This document shows positions 47,340 to 59,375 of a DNA stretch of 64,000 bases, in pieces. Origin of the DNA: Hemicentrotus pulcherrimus (taxonomy: Eukaryota; Echinodermata; Echinoidea; Camarodonta; Strongylocentrotidae); the NCBI GenBank assembly GCA_003118195.1, contig BEXV01000209.1, positions 70,131 through 134,130 on the forward strand, given 5' to 3'. Made by a program: the position numbers and the translations under genes. Position 1 is the first letter of the stretch. Every line of letters begins with the position of its first letter. A model generated the notes under the pieces. That model saw only the letters and a program-made list of their open reading frames with translations. It was not told where the DNA came from and did no database searches.

Positions 47340-50300
47340 GTTGTATTATATTCTTAGTTTTCAATCTACTCTTAATAACATTCTGGATTTTATGTCATCT
47401 ATTTCCCCCTTCATTCGTTATCCCGTAAATACTCTTTAATTGAAATTGCTGCGGCCTGTTAGCTTTGCAAATTCGTGGTGTTGAGTCTTTTCCACCTACC
47501 CGGTGAATGACCCTTAACCAAGGTAATTGGTCAACCCACGTCACAAACACACGGTTGTAATGGGTTTTGATAAAGAAGTATTAGCGATCATAGCGAGTTA
47601 TTGGTAGGAACTCTGTTCATGAACGAAAGTGCAGTATATATATTCAAAATGTCTCAGTGAACCCTCATTAGGCTTTAAGCTATGTTTTGTTTAACTACTT
47701 TGCAATCATGTATGATAAATGTATACCCCAAATGCATAAATTCATATGATGTACCTACTTATTACATTTCTTACTTTCTTCTGATCATTGTCAATCAGCA
47801 TAGGATCTCGCTTTCTATGGTAATTATATTCATGCCTCGAAATTCACATATCTTCACTGTAATAGTCATTTTGTTTAACGTAATAGATTATACTACATCT
47901 GCAATTTCTTTCTGGGTATTTTTGTTAGACTATTCACCCCCTGTTTAAAATCAATTCAATAGATTATACATACTTATACTTATGGAGTGACAGAAGTATC
48001 AAGTCTGACAGACATGAGCGCTTTACTAGAACCCAATATTATCATTATACAATACCAAATCATACTCGGAAATTAGCTTTGTTTACATGCGTGATGCAAA
48101 ATGAATACAGAAATAGAAACGGGCTATGATGATACAAGCATAGAACAGGGGGAAATATATAAAAAAGAAACATACATTTGGTATGATGATAATAAAATAT
48201 AATATTAACACATATAAAAAGAGAAAAAATAAATGCAATATGACGCACATTGGAGGAATGTATCCGTATTTTTCGATATTGCTTTAGCTAAGACAAATAA
48301 ACGCAATTAATAAACTCCGGAAATCATTGTTAATGTTTATAAGAGTGGACAAAACACTCTCTCCGTTTAATGATGGGCGTTTCCTATATCATAATCAAAA
48401 CATTAATGAAAATGTAATTTTAGCAGCGTACACATGGCAACGAGACGTCGTAGAGTCAGTTCGACCTTAAACTATTATGTGGCGAAGACAAAAGAACCGA
48501 CTGAGGCAATTAAAAGACACGGGCTGCAAATATCAAGAAAGAGATATGAATGATAAAATCCTACACATTACATTAGTATCATAAATCATTTATCGGTTGT
48601 ATTCAATATGTTAAAAAAAACGTAATATTGAATCTCGACTAGTAAAATTTAATGTTGCTACATGCTAATTTAGCATGTAACAATTTATAATATTTTAGAC
48701 TATTATAAATTAATCAAACAAAAAAACATGGAAGCCACATATGACTGGGGTTATTATGTATAGGAACACACAACATGGGGAGTAAAAATGGAGTGAGAGA
48801 AAATCGAAGACAGGAAAATGAGCAATGAACGTACTAATTATCCATACATCTTCAATGAAGAATTGCGATAAAAATAAAACTCCTCAATCCAATAACCAAA
48901 TCAATATAATGACTTCAAACCGTGGGATTGATCAAAAAAGAGTATCTCAGTTTAATTCTCAACGTAAGGTATCGTATATACGTCGTCAGCATTCGAATAA
49001 AATAAGAACGTCATTCAATCAATCAATCCTGTAGATATCTCACTCATTATACCTTGATTACTCGTCCCTGCTCACTGATTTGCTTTTCATAAAGATCTGG
49101 GCAACTTCATTGAGATAGAGCCCTACCTCTAAAATACTGTGATAAGGAAAGTAGAATGATAAACTAGAGGGCTATGGAAGATATGTCGTTTGAATTTGTC
49201 TCTTGTGGATCAATTCGTAAACTACAATTCATGAAATTTGTATTTACATAAATTCTAGTGCTACAATACTTGACCAAGTGACTATCTAGTTTCTAATTTC
49301 AGTATCCTAGGTAAAAACCAAACCTACCCATTTTCAGGTCAGTAAATTGATTTTTTTTTCATTGACAAGGAAGCGTTCCCCCCCCCCCTCGCCTCCAGAT
49401 TGGATCCCCACCTCTCGAGATTCCAGTCAAAGTAATGTCATGGCACTCTATCGAATATTCAAAGATAGAGAATAGCAGACTTCTATCTCTGCCGTTTCAA
49501 ATTACTTGGAAATTAGGAATGGATCTTATTGGTTGGTGTATGGTCTGCAGTGACCGAGTTAAGAGTACATGGTGGAGTGGGGTTTCACTGACGAATAAAC
49601 CGAGGGTGTTACCGGAGCTCCATCTGTAGAACCTCGGGAGTTGCCCATGTTTGACTAATTTTTTCATGGGCACGTGTGGTATAAGGTACTAATTTGTTTA
49701 ATTGAAGAGATTTTATTTGAAATATATCTTCACAAGAATCGGGATTATTATAAGATCTCCTTGATGTGTTGTCAATAATGTCTAGGGGAGGTGGGCACGT
49801 TAAGCGGATGCAACACTAGATGGTAAATAAGTATACCCGAAGTCTAGTTGGTTTACTTTTTAAAGCACCCTTAAAAGTTATAAATTGCTTTTAGTGTAAA
49901 TTCGCAATTTTCCTGATGTTTTATCATTTTAAGTACTGTAAACCTGATCAAGCTTCAGAAATAAAACTTTTAATATTTTCGGCGCTTGTAAGTCCGTAAG
50001 GACGTCTCACCAAATTTGTGGTTATAGCTGAGGACAATGTGGTTAACTCCACCATGACCTTTGTGATTCCTAGGATGCATGTATGATATGCTGTTGTTCA
50101 GCATCACAGTTCCACTCTCAATAATCTTGAAATCTCAATCAAAAACTTTAAGAGTTAATGCCATCACGAGCAAGGCCACATCTAATATGAATGGTTAAAA
50201 AAAATATCTTATGAATACGTCATGTGCATTCATAGAGCATTATTACTGAGCTATCGAAATTCAGAAGAACATTGCTTCATTTCATGACAAACTACATGGC

Positions 50301-51770
50301 CAGTGTGTGAAGCAAATCTTATTTAAAATAAATTGTAATCCCTATCATATCATAATTCCGAGAAATTCAACTTGAGGGACGATCTTTATTATCCAGACCC
50401 ATCCCTCCAAAGTGCATTACCTGTATTTACCCCTATTAATTTCTTATTCCGTCCATTCTCCCAAGAGCTGGAGGATTCCAACGTCTTTCCCGCCGTCTGG
50501 ATATCATGTGACACTCTAGGGGAAGGAGTAAGACAGAATATAACTCGGTCAATATGGACTGGGATAATAACGTGACGGTAACCCCCACCTACGGGCCGCT
50601 CCCTCGATGATGAAGATAGAAGACAAAACGACCTCTCCGTAAATCTCTACAAACCCCACCAACCCTCCTATTCCGGATCAAATTCGTTTTCCAGAAAAAG
50701 AAAGTAGGGCTCATGCCTTTTTACCTCGTGATGTCTTTCACACAATCACAAATTTCATAACTAACCAACAAAACAAAACGAATCTGTCTAAAGGCAGTCT
50801 TAAATTTCACATAAAGAAAATCAAGGAACATCTACATCCGACAAGTTAATACTTTTGGCTATAAGATGTACAGGTATAACTGACACTTTTCTAACTATCT
50901 CATTTCACAAAATCCGTGGTTATGTCCTGTGTTATGTTAAGTAGGTGAGAGCTCGGGAGTGAGCTTTTGATAAATTCATTCTTCATCCGGTGAATGGCGT
51001 CACCAATCAATCAAATCAATAATGAATTTCTTATACAGAGGATAATTGATCACCTGCATCACTGTCTAGGACACGTCTGATTGTAATATAAACTCTCATC
51101 CACGTGGACGCATTGAACAAAAATACGTTTTTCAATAATTAATTTAATTAAAACAAATAAATGACTTAACTTAATATATTACATCAATAACTTGATTCAC
51201 GTGGGCTATATCTTAATTCATCTAAATCAATTTGTCAAATTCATTTATTTCAAGAGTTCGTTAACTTGAATATCATTACATAAAATAATAAGTTTTATCA
51301 TCGAAATATTCTTATACCGTGCGCAGGTATCGAAGAGTTTTCTTTATGTGCGAATTTAGATGCTAATAATAAATATCTGTTCTTGTATAACACATAACAA
51401 GTTATGACATAACGTCTCCATGCACTACCAAAGAGCGTTATCAGCGCACAGTGTTTTTCAAGGAATAATCTTTACCCATTTACCTCACCTGGGTGGAGTA
51501 CAGGAATTGTAGATCAACGCCTTGCCAAAGAATGTTAATGGTATGGCAGGGATTTCATACGACTAACTAGATACTCCAGTTCCAAACATCTATACGTCGT
51601 ACTCAAATTATATCTACGGATTTAGTTTTAAAAGAAATCTCAAAACAATATAATTCCAAATGTTGTTTATACTTTCCCTATTGGTGTTAAAACAAGGGCT
51701 TTAAGTAATTTGAACCCAAGCTCTTCTCAATATCAAGGAGGTAGTAATAACACAAGTCACTTGAATTGAA
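47340..51770. other. Unique AT-rich DNA, no gene seen
   Basis: Contains a hairpin at 48653-48683 and a poly-C run at 49379-49388. Frames of 60-90 codons have no recognised domains or splice context. Confidence 0.4.
48653..48683. repeat. Short hairpin, 14-bp arms
   Basis: TTGCTACATGCTAA pairs with TTAGCATGTAACAA with one mismatch. Confidence 0.6.
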
Positions 51771-51774
51771 CAAC

Positions 51775-51900
51775 TAAGGATGCTGCTGAAGATGATAACG
51801 ATGGAGAAAAAGAAAGAGGCGAAAACCGGGGAGAAGAAGACGACGAAGAAAAAGAAGAAAAGTAGAAGAAGGAGACGAAAAAGAATAAGAAAAAGGATAA
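51775..51900. repeat. GA/GAA purine-rich tract
   Basis: GAAGA, AGAAGA and AAAGA repeats without strict periodicity. It produces the Phe/Ser-rich minus-strand frames here. Confidence 0.85.
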
Positions 51901-51969
51901 TGAAGTCATTTGGCAATCCAACGCTAATTTTATTAGACGCGTCTGAATGTTCAAAATGATAGTAATCAA

Positions 51970-53650
51970 CTTAGCCCTGTTTGCGAGCGAAGATCATAAT
52001 CTCATCATCATGGTACCGTGAGCATCAGCATGATGAGCATCATCCCACCGACGGAGCCTTCAAAGTGACATCATCATAATTATCCCCGTGACCAAGTTGA
52101 TTAACCCACATCACAATAATGATATTCTCACAGATCACTTGATAGCAAGATCGATGAAGACACATCCATAATCAAGGCATGGGTAGACGTATCCTATCAG
52201 TCATGCAGTAATGATGATCCCTATTATGTGGGTTAAGAACTTTCTGGTACCAATCTAAGCTGTGCATCTTTGTTAATGATTTACAGCATGCTTTCTCTCC
52301 AACTGTGCCCTATCCTTTCAAAAACTAACCATACTACGTCCTATTTTCTTCTTGTTTTTATGTTTTATTTTAATCTTTATCTTAAACCTACTTCAGCATT
52401 TTCCTTTCTATTTATTCCTCTGTATTCATAATGAAAAAACATGGCCCTGGTACCCTTTTCTTGTCAATCGCGAAATCATTGACGGGAAGTTGAATTCAGT
52501 GGAGAGAATCCAACCACAGAGAAATGTCTTCTTGTTATTTTCTGACATTTTACCGCACACGAACAAAGTCGACGGAAAACGGCGCAACAGCATGAACCTA
52601 TTCACGTGGGAACTGCGGCAGTTTGTTCTCTTTATTTTTTTACCGGTGACTGTGAAAGCAATAGTAAATCATATTTGAACGTAAAGATCTATGATTCTAT
52701 CATTTAAAAGAACGAAGGAAAGAGAGAGGGAAAAGGATATATGTAAATATATATATATATATATGTGGAGCGGTGACCATTGAATGTACAGGCGTGAGAG
52801 GCAATGTAACTATGCGTGAACATGCTTGCATTATAATTGAGTAAATGGATTGCATTCTATTTAGGGTGGACTCAATCAACCAAACGTGACACAAAGCACA
52901 ACATAACAATCTTAATATGCACAAACACAAACAATTCACAGATCAAATGGATATACGACAAAATATAGGAAAAAGGGATGTAAACTTCTTGTATTTACAT
53001 ATTGATATATTAAAACAGGATCAGACATCAGAGTCTTGCAGTTAGTTTTGAATTCCTTGCCTTGCGTGTGAAACCCCGAAAAGGGAAGAGAAAGGAAAGA
53101 GAGGGGATAACAGCTCCAAGAATCAAAAGGGCAACGTGCATGCAAGCAAACAAATAATCGAATGAGCAGTCCTTCCTCAAAACAGATTAATGAAACGACA
53201 TGGAATGAAATGTCGGACATCAAAACACACCTGTCTAGTTTAGTGTCATGGCCGGACATGGAAAGTTATTTCTGCGTAAAAAATATAAAGAATACTACGG
53301 AAAATGGAATTTCCGTGAGATACAGAAATATATTTATCTTTGTTGTATCACATGTGGCTCATATTTTATCCTAAGTAATAATCATAGAAAAATAACAACT
53401 TTGAAAAAGGATAAAATAGAATATGTGAACATGAGAAAATTATGAATGGTTATACATGAACACGCAATGACAAAACTGTATGTTTTTTTCTTCAATAGAA
53501 TGATTCAATGTTAACAATTACTAATGTTAGACAAATATTGCATGCCCCGGTGTTCACAAATATGTGAACCAACAAAATCAAAATTTCCTGAGAGGTGTTA
53601 TTTTTTCACCGAGGAAGCAGGCCAAGGTTGATTTATAATGCCATAAACCA
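51970..53650. other. AT-rich DNA, no gene seen
   Basis: Contains a short ATCATC/ATGATG-rich part (51990-52110) and (TA)n at 52746-52764. The 107-108-codon frames (52352-52678 plus, 52936-53259 minus) show no recognised domain. Confidence 0.4.
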
Positions 53651-53654
53651 TGTG

Positions 53655-54070
53655 ATCCCATTGCTCATCAACCTCCATTGGCTCCCCGTAAACGTATACT
53701 ATTCAAAATCCTGACTTTAACATAAAAATGTCTCCACAATCGAGTCCCGTCTTATCTGGGAATTCTTCTCTCACCTTATCGCTCAGCACGTACCCGGCCT
53801 TCGCTCAGCAACATATAGCTCTCTTCTCCTCATACCCAGAACATCCACAGTAACAGATGACAATGCTTTTCAATCATGTACACCCTGCCTCAGGAATCAC
53901 CTGCCCCAGAACATCCGTACAGCACCCAGACCAGACACCTTCAAGAAGCATTTGAGTTGAAGACGTTTTAAATTAACTGATTTTCACACGTGTATACCTT
54001 GTAAAGCGATGTGGAACCAATTGTGTGAAATCGCTATATAAATGAACATGTTATCATTATTATAATTATT
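53655..54070 (+). pseudogene. Non-LTR retrotransposon ORF2 3' end, frameshifted
   Basis: The C-terminus of a LINE reverse-transcriptase polyprotein can be followed across frame switches. LHWLPV (53673-53690) is followed in another frame by ILFKILTLT, CLHNRVPSYLG and LLSPYRSARTR, then in a third frame by PRTSTVTDDNAFQS, LPQNIRTAP and DTFKKHL. That order (LHWLPV, FKILTLT, PSYL, PRT, NAF, LP, IR.A, FK.LK) is the classic 3' end of CR1/L2-like and related elements. Several stops make it dead. The 3' part has GTAAAGCGATG...GAAATCGCTATATAAATG, a stem-loop tail related to the SINE tails in this window. Confidence 0.85.
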
Positions 54071-54293
54071 TGTATTATCGAAGAAACGGGAATATTCTGA
54101 GATGGAGGATGAATATAATTATTGGCCAATACGTCCCACAAACTACATGTAATATGTGTTATATCAAATTAGGGTATTTGTGATCCAGTGGAGTCAGGCC
54201 CTTTGGATTACATTCAGGTTTTCTCCATGTTTTATCATGCAAAAAACGTTTGTTATATTCCACGCCCATACAGTATGTACATATAACATAATT

Positions 54294-54305
54294 TGTCACG
54301 TGACA
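54294..54305. promoter_or_regulatory. Palindromic E-box TGTCACGTGACA
   Basis: Perfect 12-bp palindrome containing GTCACGTGAC, as at 31779. Only the motif is seen. Confidence 0.3.
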
Positions 54306-54815
54306 GGTTCTTAGCCCATGTGAGAGTTGTAAATCTAAATTCACTATTTCATATAAATGATATAACAAGATAATGCAGCTAATGCAACCATCTAATATTT
54401 TATACTGGAAAACCCAAGTCCATTAATAATGAAGTGTCCATTATGCATGCAAGTAGCCGTAATGGCTGTCATACTAAGTGATGGCTAAATGAATAGAACG
54501 GAGATTCGTCTGCTGCCAAAAATATATTGAAAGAGGACGAAAAGGGTTGATGATATATATTTATTTAGAAAAAATAGACCAAACCACGGCCATTTCGTAT
54601 GTTTTCCAACAAGAAAGAGAAAAGTGTGTTTCTCTCCTTGATATACAATAGTATTTGGCTATTTCTGGCGCGATTCATTGCAAAGGTCAGATCTCAGTCT
54701 AGTTTTATTTCACTTCCGATTTCTTTTCTTTACCTCACTGTTTTTCCTTCTCTCGGTTTATCCACCTCGTTTTCTCATCTTACATCAATATAGCTTTTTT
54801 TTCGCTCCCCATTCG

Positions 54816-54877
54816 CGCTCAGAAGCTCAAGAACGAAGACAATCCACGCTCAGAAGCTCAAGAACGAAGACAATCAT
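54816..54877 (+). repeat. Recent tandem duplication, 31-bp period
   Basis: CGCTCAGAAGCTCAAGAACG followed by AAGACAATC occurs at 54816 and 54847, with near-perfect identity over 29 bp. Confidence 0.9.
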
Positions 54878-54978
54878 CTACATAATGACACAATGTTGCT
54901 TCGTTGAAACAACATCTCTAAAATCCGAGGCCATGCTTTCATGATTATATCTATAGATATAAATGCGTGTATAAATAT

Positions 54979-55077
54979 ATATAGAGAGATTACACTTTGA
55001 AGAAATGCATTTTATGGCAGGTATGTCATTTAAAAGCTGGCATAAAATGCATATCTTTTAATGTGTGATCTCTATAA
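54979..55077. repeat. 99-bp hairpin, about 42-bp arms
   Basis: Left arm TATAGAGAGATTACAC ... ATGCATTTTATGGCAGG pairs with 55038-55077 (GCTGGCATAAAATGCAT ... GTGTGATCTCTATA). The innermost 13 bp are near-perfect. Size and loop (about 17 bp) would suit a pre-miRNA-like stem, but TA at both edges and the low GC fit a tiny Tc1/mariner-like MITE equally well. Confidence 0.75.
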
Positions 55078-55109
55078 TATTCTGATGTTTAACACTGCCA
55101 ATACTCGGA

Positions 55110-55223
55110 TTAATCAACACAAGCACACACACGCACATGGACAGTCACGCATACACATACGCAAAAACACACGCGCACACTCACCCACCCACGCACACAC
55201 ACATATACACGCACATGCACACG

Positions 55224-55266
<43 letters not shown>
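55110..55266. repeat. (CA)n followed by (TA)n
   Basis: CA/CG-rich tract to about 55245, then (TA)n to 55266. Confidence 0.93.
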
Positions 55267-55267
<1 letters not shown>

Positions 55268-55439
55268 CAATATGTAATACATTGGTATACATTAATGTAG
55301 AAATAATGCATTGAGCGGTTTTCATCTTCATTATCATAATGAGGCACGGAAGAAGAAAAGAAAAAAATATATTTTTTACACTACATAGACTTTTGATGGA
55401 AACGCAGAATTATACATATTAATGTATTTTTGATGTATA

Positions 55440-55504
55440 CGGGGAATGGTGTATTAATGGTCATGATGATCGGGGAATGATGCATTAAAGGTCACCTTAA
55501 TGAT
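55440..55504 (+). repeat. Tandem duplication, 31-bp period
   Basis: CGGGGAATGGTGTATTAATG (55440) and CGGGGAATGATGCATTAAAG (55471) begin two copies, each ending TGATGAT / TAATGAT. Confidence 0.75.
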
Positions 55505-55939
55505 CAGCCTTGATGTGTCCTTGAAATCCTAATCATCTTTCCAGGAGTCTATTCCGAAAAGGTGTTACGTCATCGCTTAAAGAAATGAAAGGAGTATTAA
55601 GAGGAAACAAGAGGAACACTTAAAATAGAAACAATGGTAAAGAAAGAACAATATAACTTATTTTCTGGTTTAAAACGAGCTTGAGATGAAATGTAAAACA
55701 CTGTATTGCTTATACTACAAGGTGAACAAGTAAGTCAAATTTAAACAATTTTCTTCGAAAGGCGACTTGCAAACATTTTTGTAGAAGTTTTCATAACTGC
55801 AACTTATCTTGTTATTTCCACGTACGTACTACAGTCAATCCTGTTTAGTGGCCACGTGTCTCCAAAGACGACCTGTCTACAAAGACCATATTTTTTGTTT
55901 TCCTTGAAAAGAATAGTTTCCCATGAAACATGTACTATA

Positions 55940-56822
55940 CAGTGCGTCCCAGAAAAAACGAAACCGAAAAGTATCAATGTTCTATCATAACTTAATCACA
56001 ACTATAATTAATGAATGATACATATTTGGATAGTTTAAAGTCTCCTCTTTCATGTGATGCTATTCAGATAATGTATATTTCACGCATGAGTGATTAAAAG
56101 CAATTTAAAGGAAGGAAACCAAAAAGACATTTGGCGGGCGGTATCTGAATTTCGAAGAAAAGTTCACATTTCTAGAAAGTTGAGTTTCTGCTCTTTTTAA
56201 ATGACACCTCAATCAGGAACAATGAGCGAGGAATGACAAAGTTCTGTTTGTATAAAGTAGTGCTTGCATTTCCATAATTTTATTAAACGAATTCGTTTTC
56301 ACTGGCTTGCCTGCCGTATCAATAAACGAAATTAACAAAATACTTAACTCCGTTCCGTTGACAATCAGTCGTAGACGAGAGTCTTCATGCATGGCTGATT
56401 GTCGACGAAACGGAATTAAGTCTTTTTTCGATTCTCCTTTTTGCTACGGCAGGCATCCAGTGAAAACGAATTCGTTTGTTAAAATTATGAAATTGTAAGG
56501 ACTACTTAAAACAGACAGAACTTTGTTATTCCTGGCTCATTTTTTCTTGATTGAGGTATCATATGAAAGAGCATAAAATGAACCTTCAAGAAATATGAAT
56601 ATTTCTTTGAAATTCAGATACCGCCCGCCAAATTACTTTTGGTTTACTTCCTTCAAATTGTTTTTAATCACTCATGCGTGAAATATGCATTATCTGAATA
56701 GCATCACATGAAAGAGGAGACTCAAAGCTTTCCAAATATGTATCATTCATTAATCATAGTTGTGATTAAGTAATGATAAAATATCGATACTTTTCGGTTT
56801 CGTTTTTTTCTGGGACGCACTA
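55940..56822. mobile_element. Mariner-like palindromic MITE, 883 bp
   Basis: Almost the whole element is one inverted repeat with arms of about 430 bp and a central loop at 56369-56394. The outer end begins CAGTGCGTCCCAGAAAAAAC and its partner ends TTTCTGGGACGCAC. The dinucleotide TA lies at 55938-55939 and 56823-56824, as expected of a Tc1/mariner-type TA target. The innermost stem GACAATCAG...CTGATTGTC is intact and the arms differ by scattered substitutions. No transposase frame is present, so it is a foldback derivative. Confidence 0.9.
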
Positions 56823-56888
56823 TATAGGCACATTTACATAAAGACCATCTGCTTATGGATAACACTTTTCTTGTCTCTTTTGGTGGTC

Positions 56889-57026
56889 TTTATATAGCAA
56901 ACAATGCGTAATCGGTGCATGTTAGTCCCCCATGATCCCCTTTTTCTTATATTCATTGAGAGCTGATTTGATAATTTGATGAGATAACCCCCTGACAATG
57001 ACCTTGCAGGGAAGTCTAATCCCCCT
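56889..57026 (+). repeat. Interspersed repeat D, copy 2
   Basis: Matches 24534-24672 in order: AATCGGTGCATGTTAGTCCC, CATGATCCCC, CTTATATT, TGAGAGCTGA, GAGATAA, TGACCTTGC and GTCTAATCCC. It starts 65 bp to the right of the mariner-like element. CAAAGACCAT motifs lie to the left of that element as well (55878-55890) and again at 56840, suggesting the element landed inside a larger repeat. Confidence 0.75.
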
Positions 57027-57029
57027 GGT

Positions 57030-58049
57030 AAAACTAGTGCAGACAACAGATGCTATCTTGGTAGTGACATTGCCGATCATGAAAGATCTTGTTTCGGATT
57101 TTCAAATCTACTGTTACTAAACCAATTTCATGGATGATGATCTTCTCTAAGGTGAGATTTGAGTAAATAGATTAGTCGCCTTTATCAAGCATACCAATCA
57201 TTTCATTACATTGGATGTTACATCCTTGACCCGGACCATTCCGACTGGAAAGTATCTTTTCTAAGCTTCTGATCAATAGCCTGGTAATCCAACACGTGTT
57301 GTGCAGAATGGAAAGCAAAATGAAGCGACGGGTAAAATGTATCGATGCGCATTCCAAGGGCGATAATATGAATTATGTATAACACTACACCATCAATCTT
57401 TGACAATACCCGAAGGTGCTCGTCGATAGTTTAAAAAAGAAGAGAAAACAACAAAATGGAGTATAGATTAAAATTTCATTTATGGAGAACGTATTTTTTG
57501 AAATGTTAGAAATCTCAACGCATGTCTTTTTTTATCCAGTATTTTTTTTTATATAAACAGTGCCAACAGCTAAGCAATAAATAAACCGATTTTGTTACCC
57601 AGAATTATTTGCTAAAACATTGATACGGAGAAGATAATGTGAAATCTAACATCTATGATCTAACACTAAATAATTTTCAATATCTTTTAAAAATATGTCG
57701 TGTAAGAGCAGAGCGATCGTGCGGGCAATTTTTCTCAAGTAGAAGAATGACAGAGCAAGATGATACCTGACGTGAGGAGAATGACTCAAGATTGGTATCA
57801 TATTGCTTTTTGATACTTTCTATAAGGGACTATCAGAGTCACATAAAAGCTCGCTCTAGAATATTCGTAAGCACTGTTATAGGCTGCGTCTGCGGATAAT
57901 TGAAGCTGCCTTTCTGCCAATAAAACGGGCATTACATTTTCAAGGAAATCGGTGAACATTCAGGATTGCCTGACTAGAAACAAAAAATTATTGATTGCTG
58001 AAACAAAAATATATGAAGAAAAATAAACCAGCATTAATGTCATCGCTTA
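57030..58049. other. AT-rich DNA, no gene seen
   Basis: No repeat or coding region recognised. Confidence 0.4.
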
Positions 58050-58589
58050 TTAAAGGTACTATGTCCCATTTGCAGGCCCCAAAAATGAAAAGCTTTAATT
58101 CCAACAGAATTTAAAAGACAATACTAATTTAGAACTTCCCTTAAAAAAATTGGGGCTTGAAAATGTCTTTAAGTGGGAAAATAATGACTATTAGTTGTCA
58201 AATCGACTTAGGAGTTATAGAGCCAGTAAGTAATAGTCTGATTTTCAGACCGTAGTACCGAATGGTCGTACGTGTTATGCTGCGCAAAGATCAAATCAGT
58301 TTAATTTTGGCCATTACAAGAAGTGGGCTATTGTTGTAGACAAATGCTCATGTACCCTTTACAACTCATTTTATGTATGTTATTACCAAAGAAGAAATAA
58401 AGCTAGTCAGTCACTCAATAGTGTCTGACAGTGAAGTCTAGCAAGTAAACAGGTTCCCTTACATAATATGAATATTAGGACACTGCTAATGTTGAAATTT
58501 CACAGATAGGACATACATGAAATATTCATAATTCCTGCAAAATTCTACACAAATTGAGGTTGGCTGCAAGAGGGACATAGTATCTTTAA
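58050..58589 (-). mobile_element. MITE family II, copy 2
   Basis: 540 bp, the inverse of 43787-44323. The ends are TTAAAGGTACTATGTCCC and GGGACATAGTATCTTTAA with TTAA edges. Interior blocks align with the complement of copy 1 (for example GACTATTAGTTGTCAAATCG, ATGCTGCGCAAAGAT, TGTAGACAAATGCTCATGTA). Confidence 0.92.
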
Positions 58590-59277
58590 AGAAGGTTTTT
58601 ATGTGTATGTATTGACAAGACTGATGGCGACCATAATGGTAATCAAAAATAACCTGATAGCATGATATACGCGGAAATTGTTTTCCAAAAGACTTTTATT
58701 ATTTTCACATTTATTTTGTAAGGGGCCATTGGATCGTATTTACTCACGAGGGCTCCGTCTTATACGTTGATATTAATCGCAAGGTTTTTTTTATATTGTT
58801 ATAAATAGCATATGTTTACATACTAGAATGGAGACTGCAAACTTGCGACTGATTGGAGGACTTGCGATTGGTATGGAGCAATCGTAACTGTTGATAAGAC
58901 AGGGCCAAGGTCTTTTTAAAGTGGGATTTTGTTTCATAAGTGGATGAAACGTGTGGGTTAATGTGTGCACCGTGTTGTTAAAGGTGGTATATCAAATACC
59001 TTTTGGATTGGATTAGAAAGGAAGAACAATAACAATTTCAGTGTTGACATTTATTTAATTTTTCTATATTCAAAACGTATTCCATACTGAAGGGACACAC
59101 TTCAGTCACATAGCTGAGATGCTTTCTTGAATTTTAATCGTTTGCAGCAGCTCTGGTTATATTCGTGGTATCAATCATCCAGTGACATCGATTCATACGC
59201 TTGCTGTTTAATCAAAAGGAGGAAAAAGAGTGAAACGTGAAAAGTGAAACACTCGAGTCTGTTTGTAAATCTGTTCT
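58590..59277. other. AT-rich DNA, no gene seen
   Basis: No feature recognised. Confidence 0.4.
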
Positions 59278-59375
59278 CTCCCTCTCTCTCTCTCTGTGTC
59301 TCCGTCCCTCTCTCTCTCTCTCTTTGTCTCTCTCTGTGTTTCTGCCTCTATCTCTCTCTCGTTCTCCCTCTGCTG
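59278..59375. repeat. (TC)n pyrimidine tract
   Basis: TC repeats interrupted by TGTG and CCGTCC. It gives Ser/Leu-rich plus-strand and Arg/Glu-rich minus-strand artefact frames. Confidence 0.93.
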
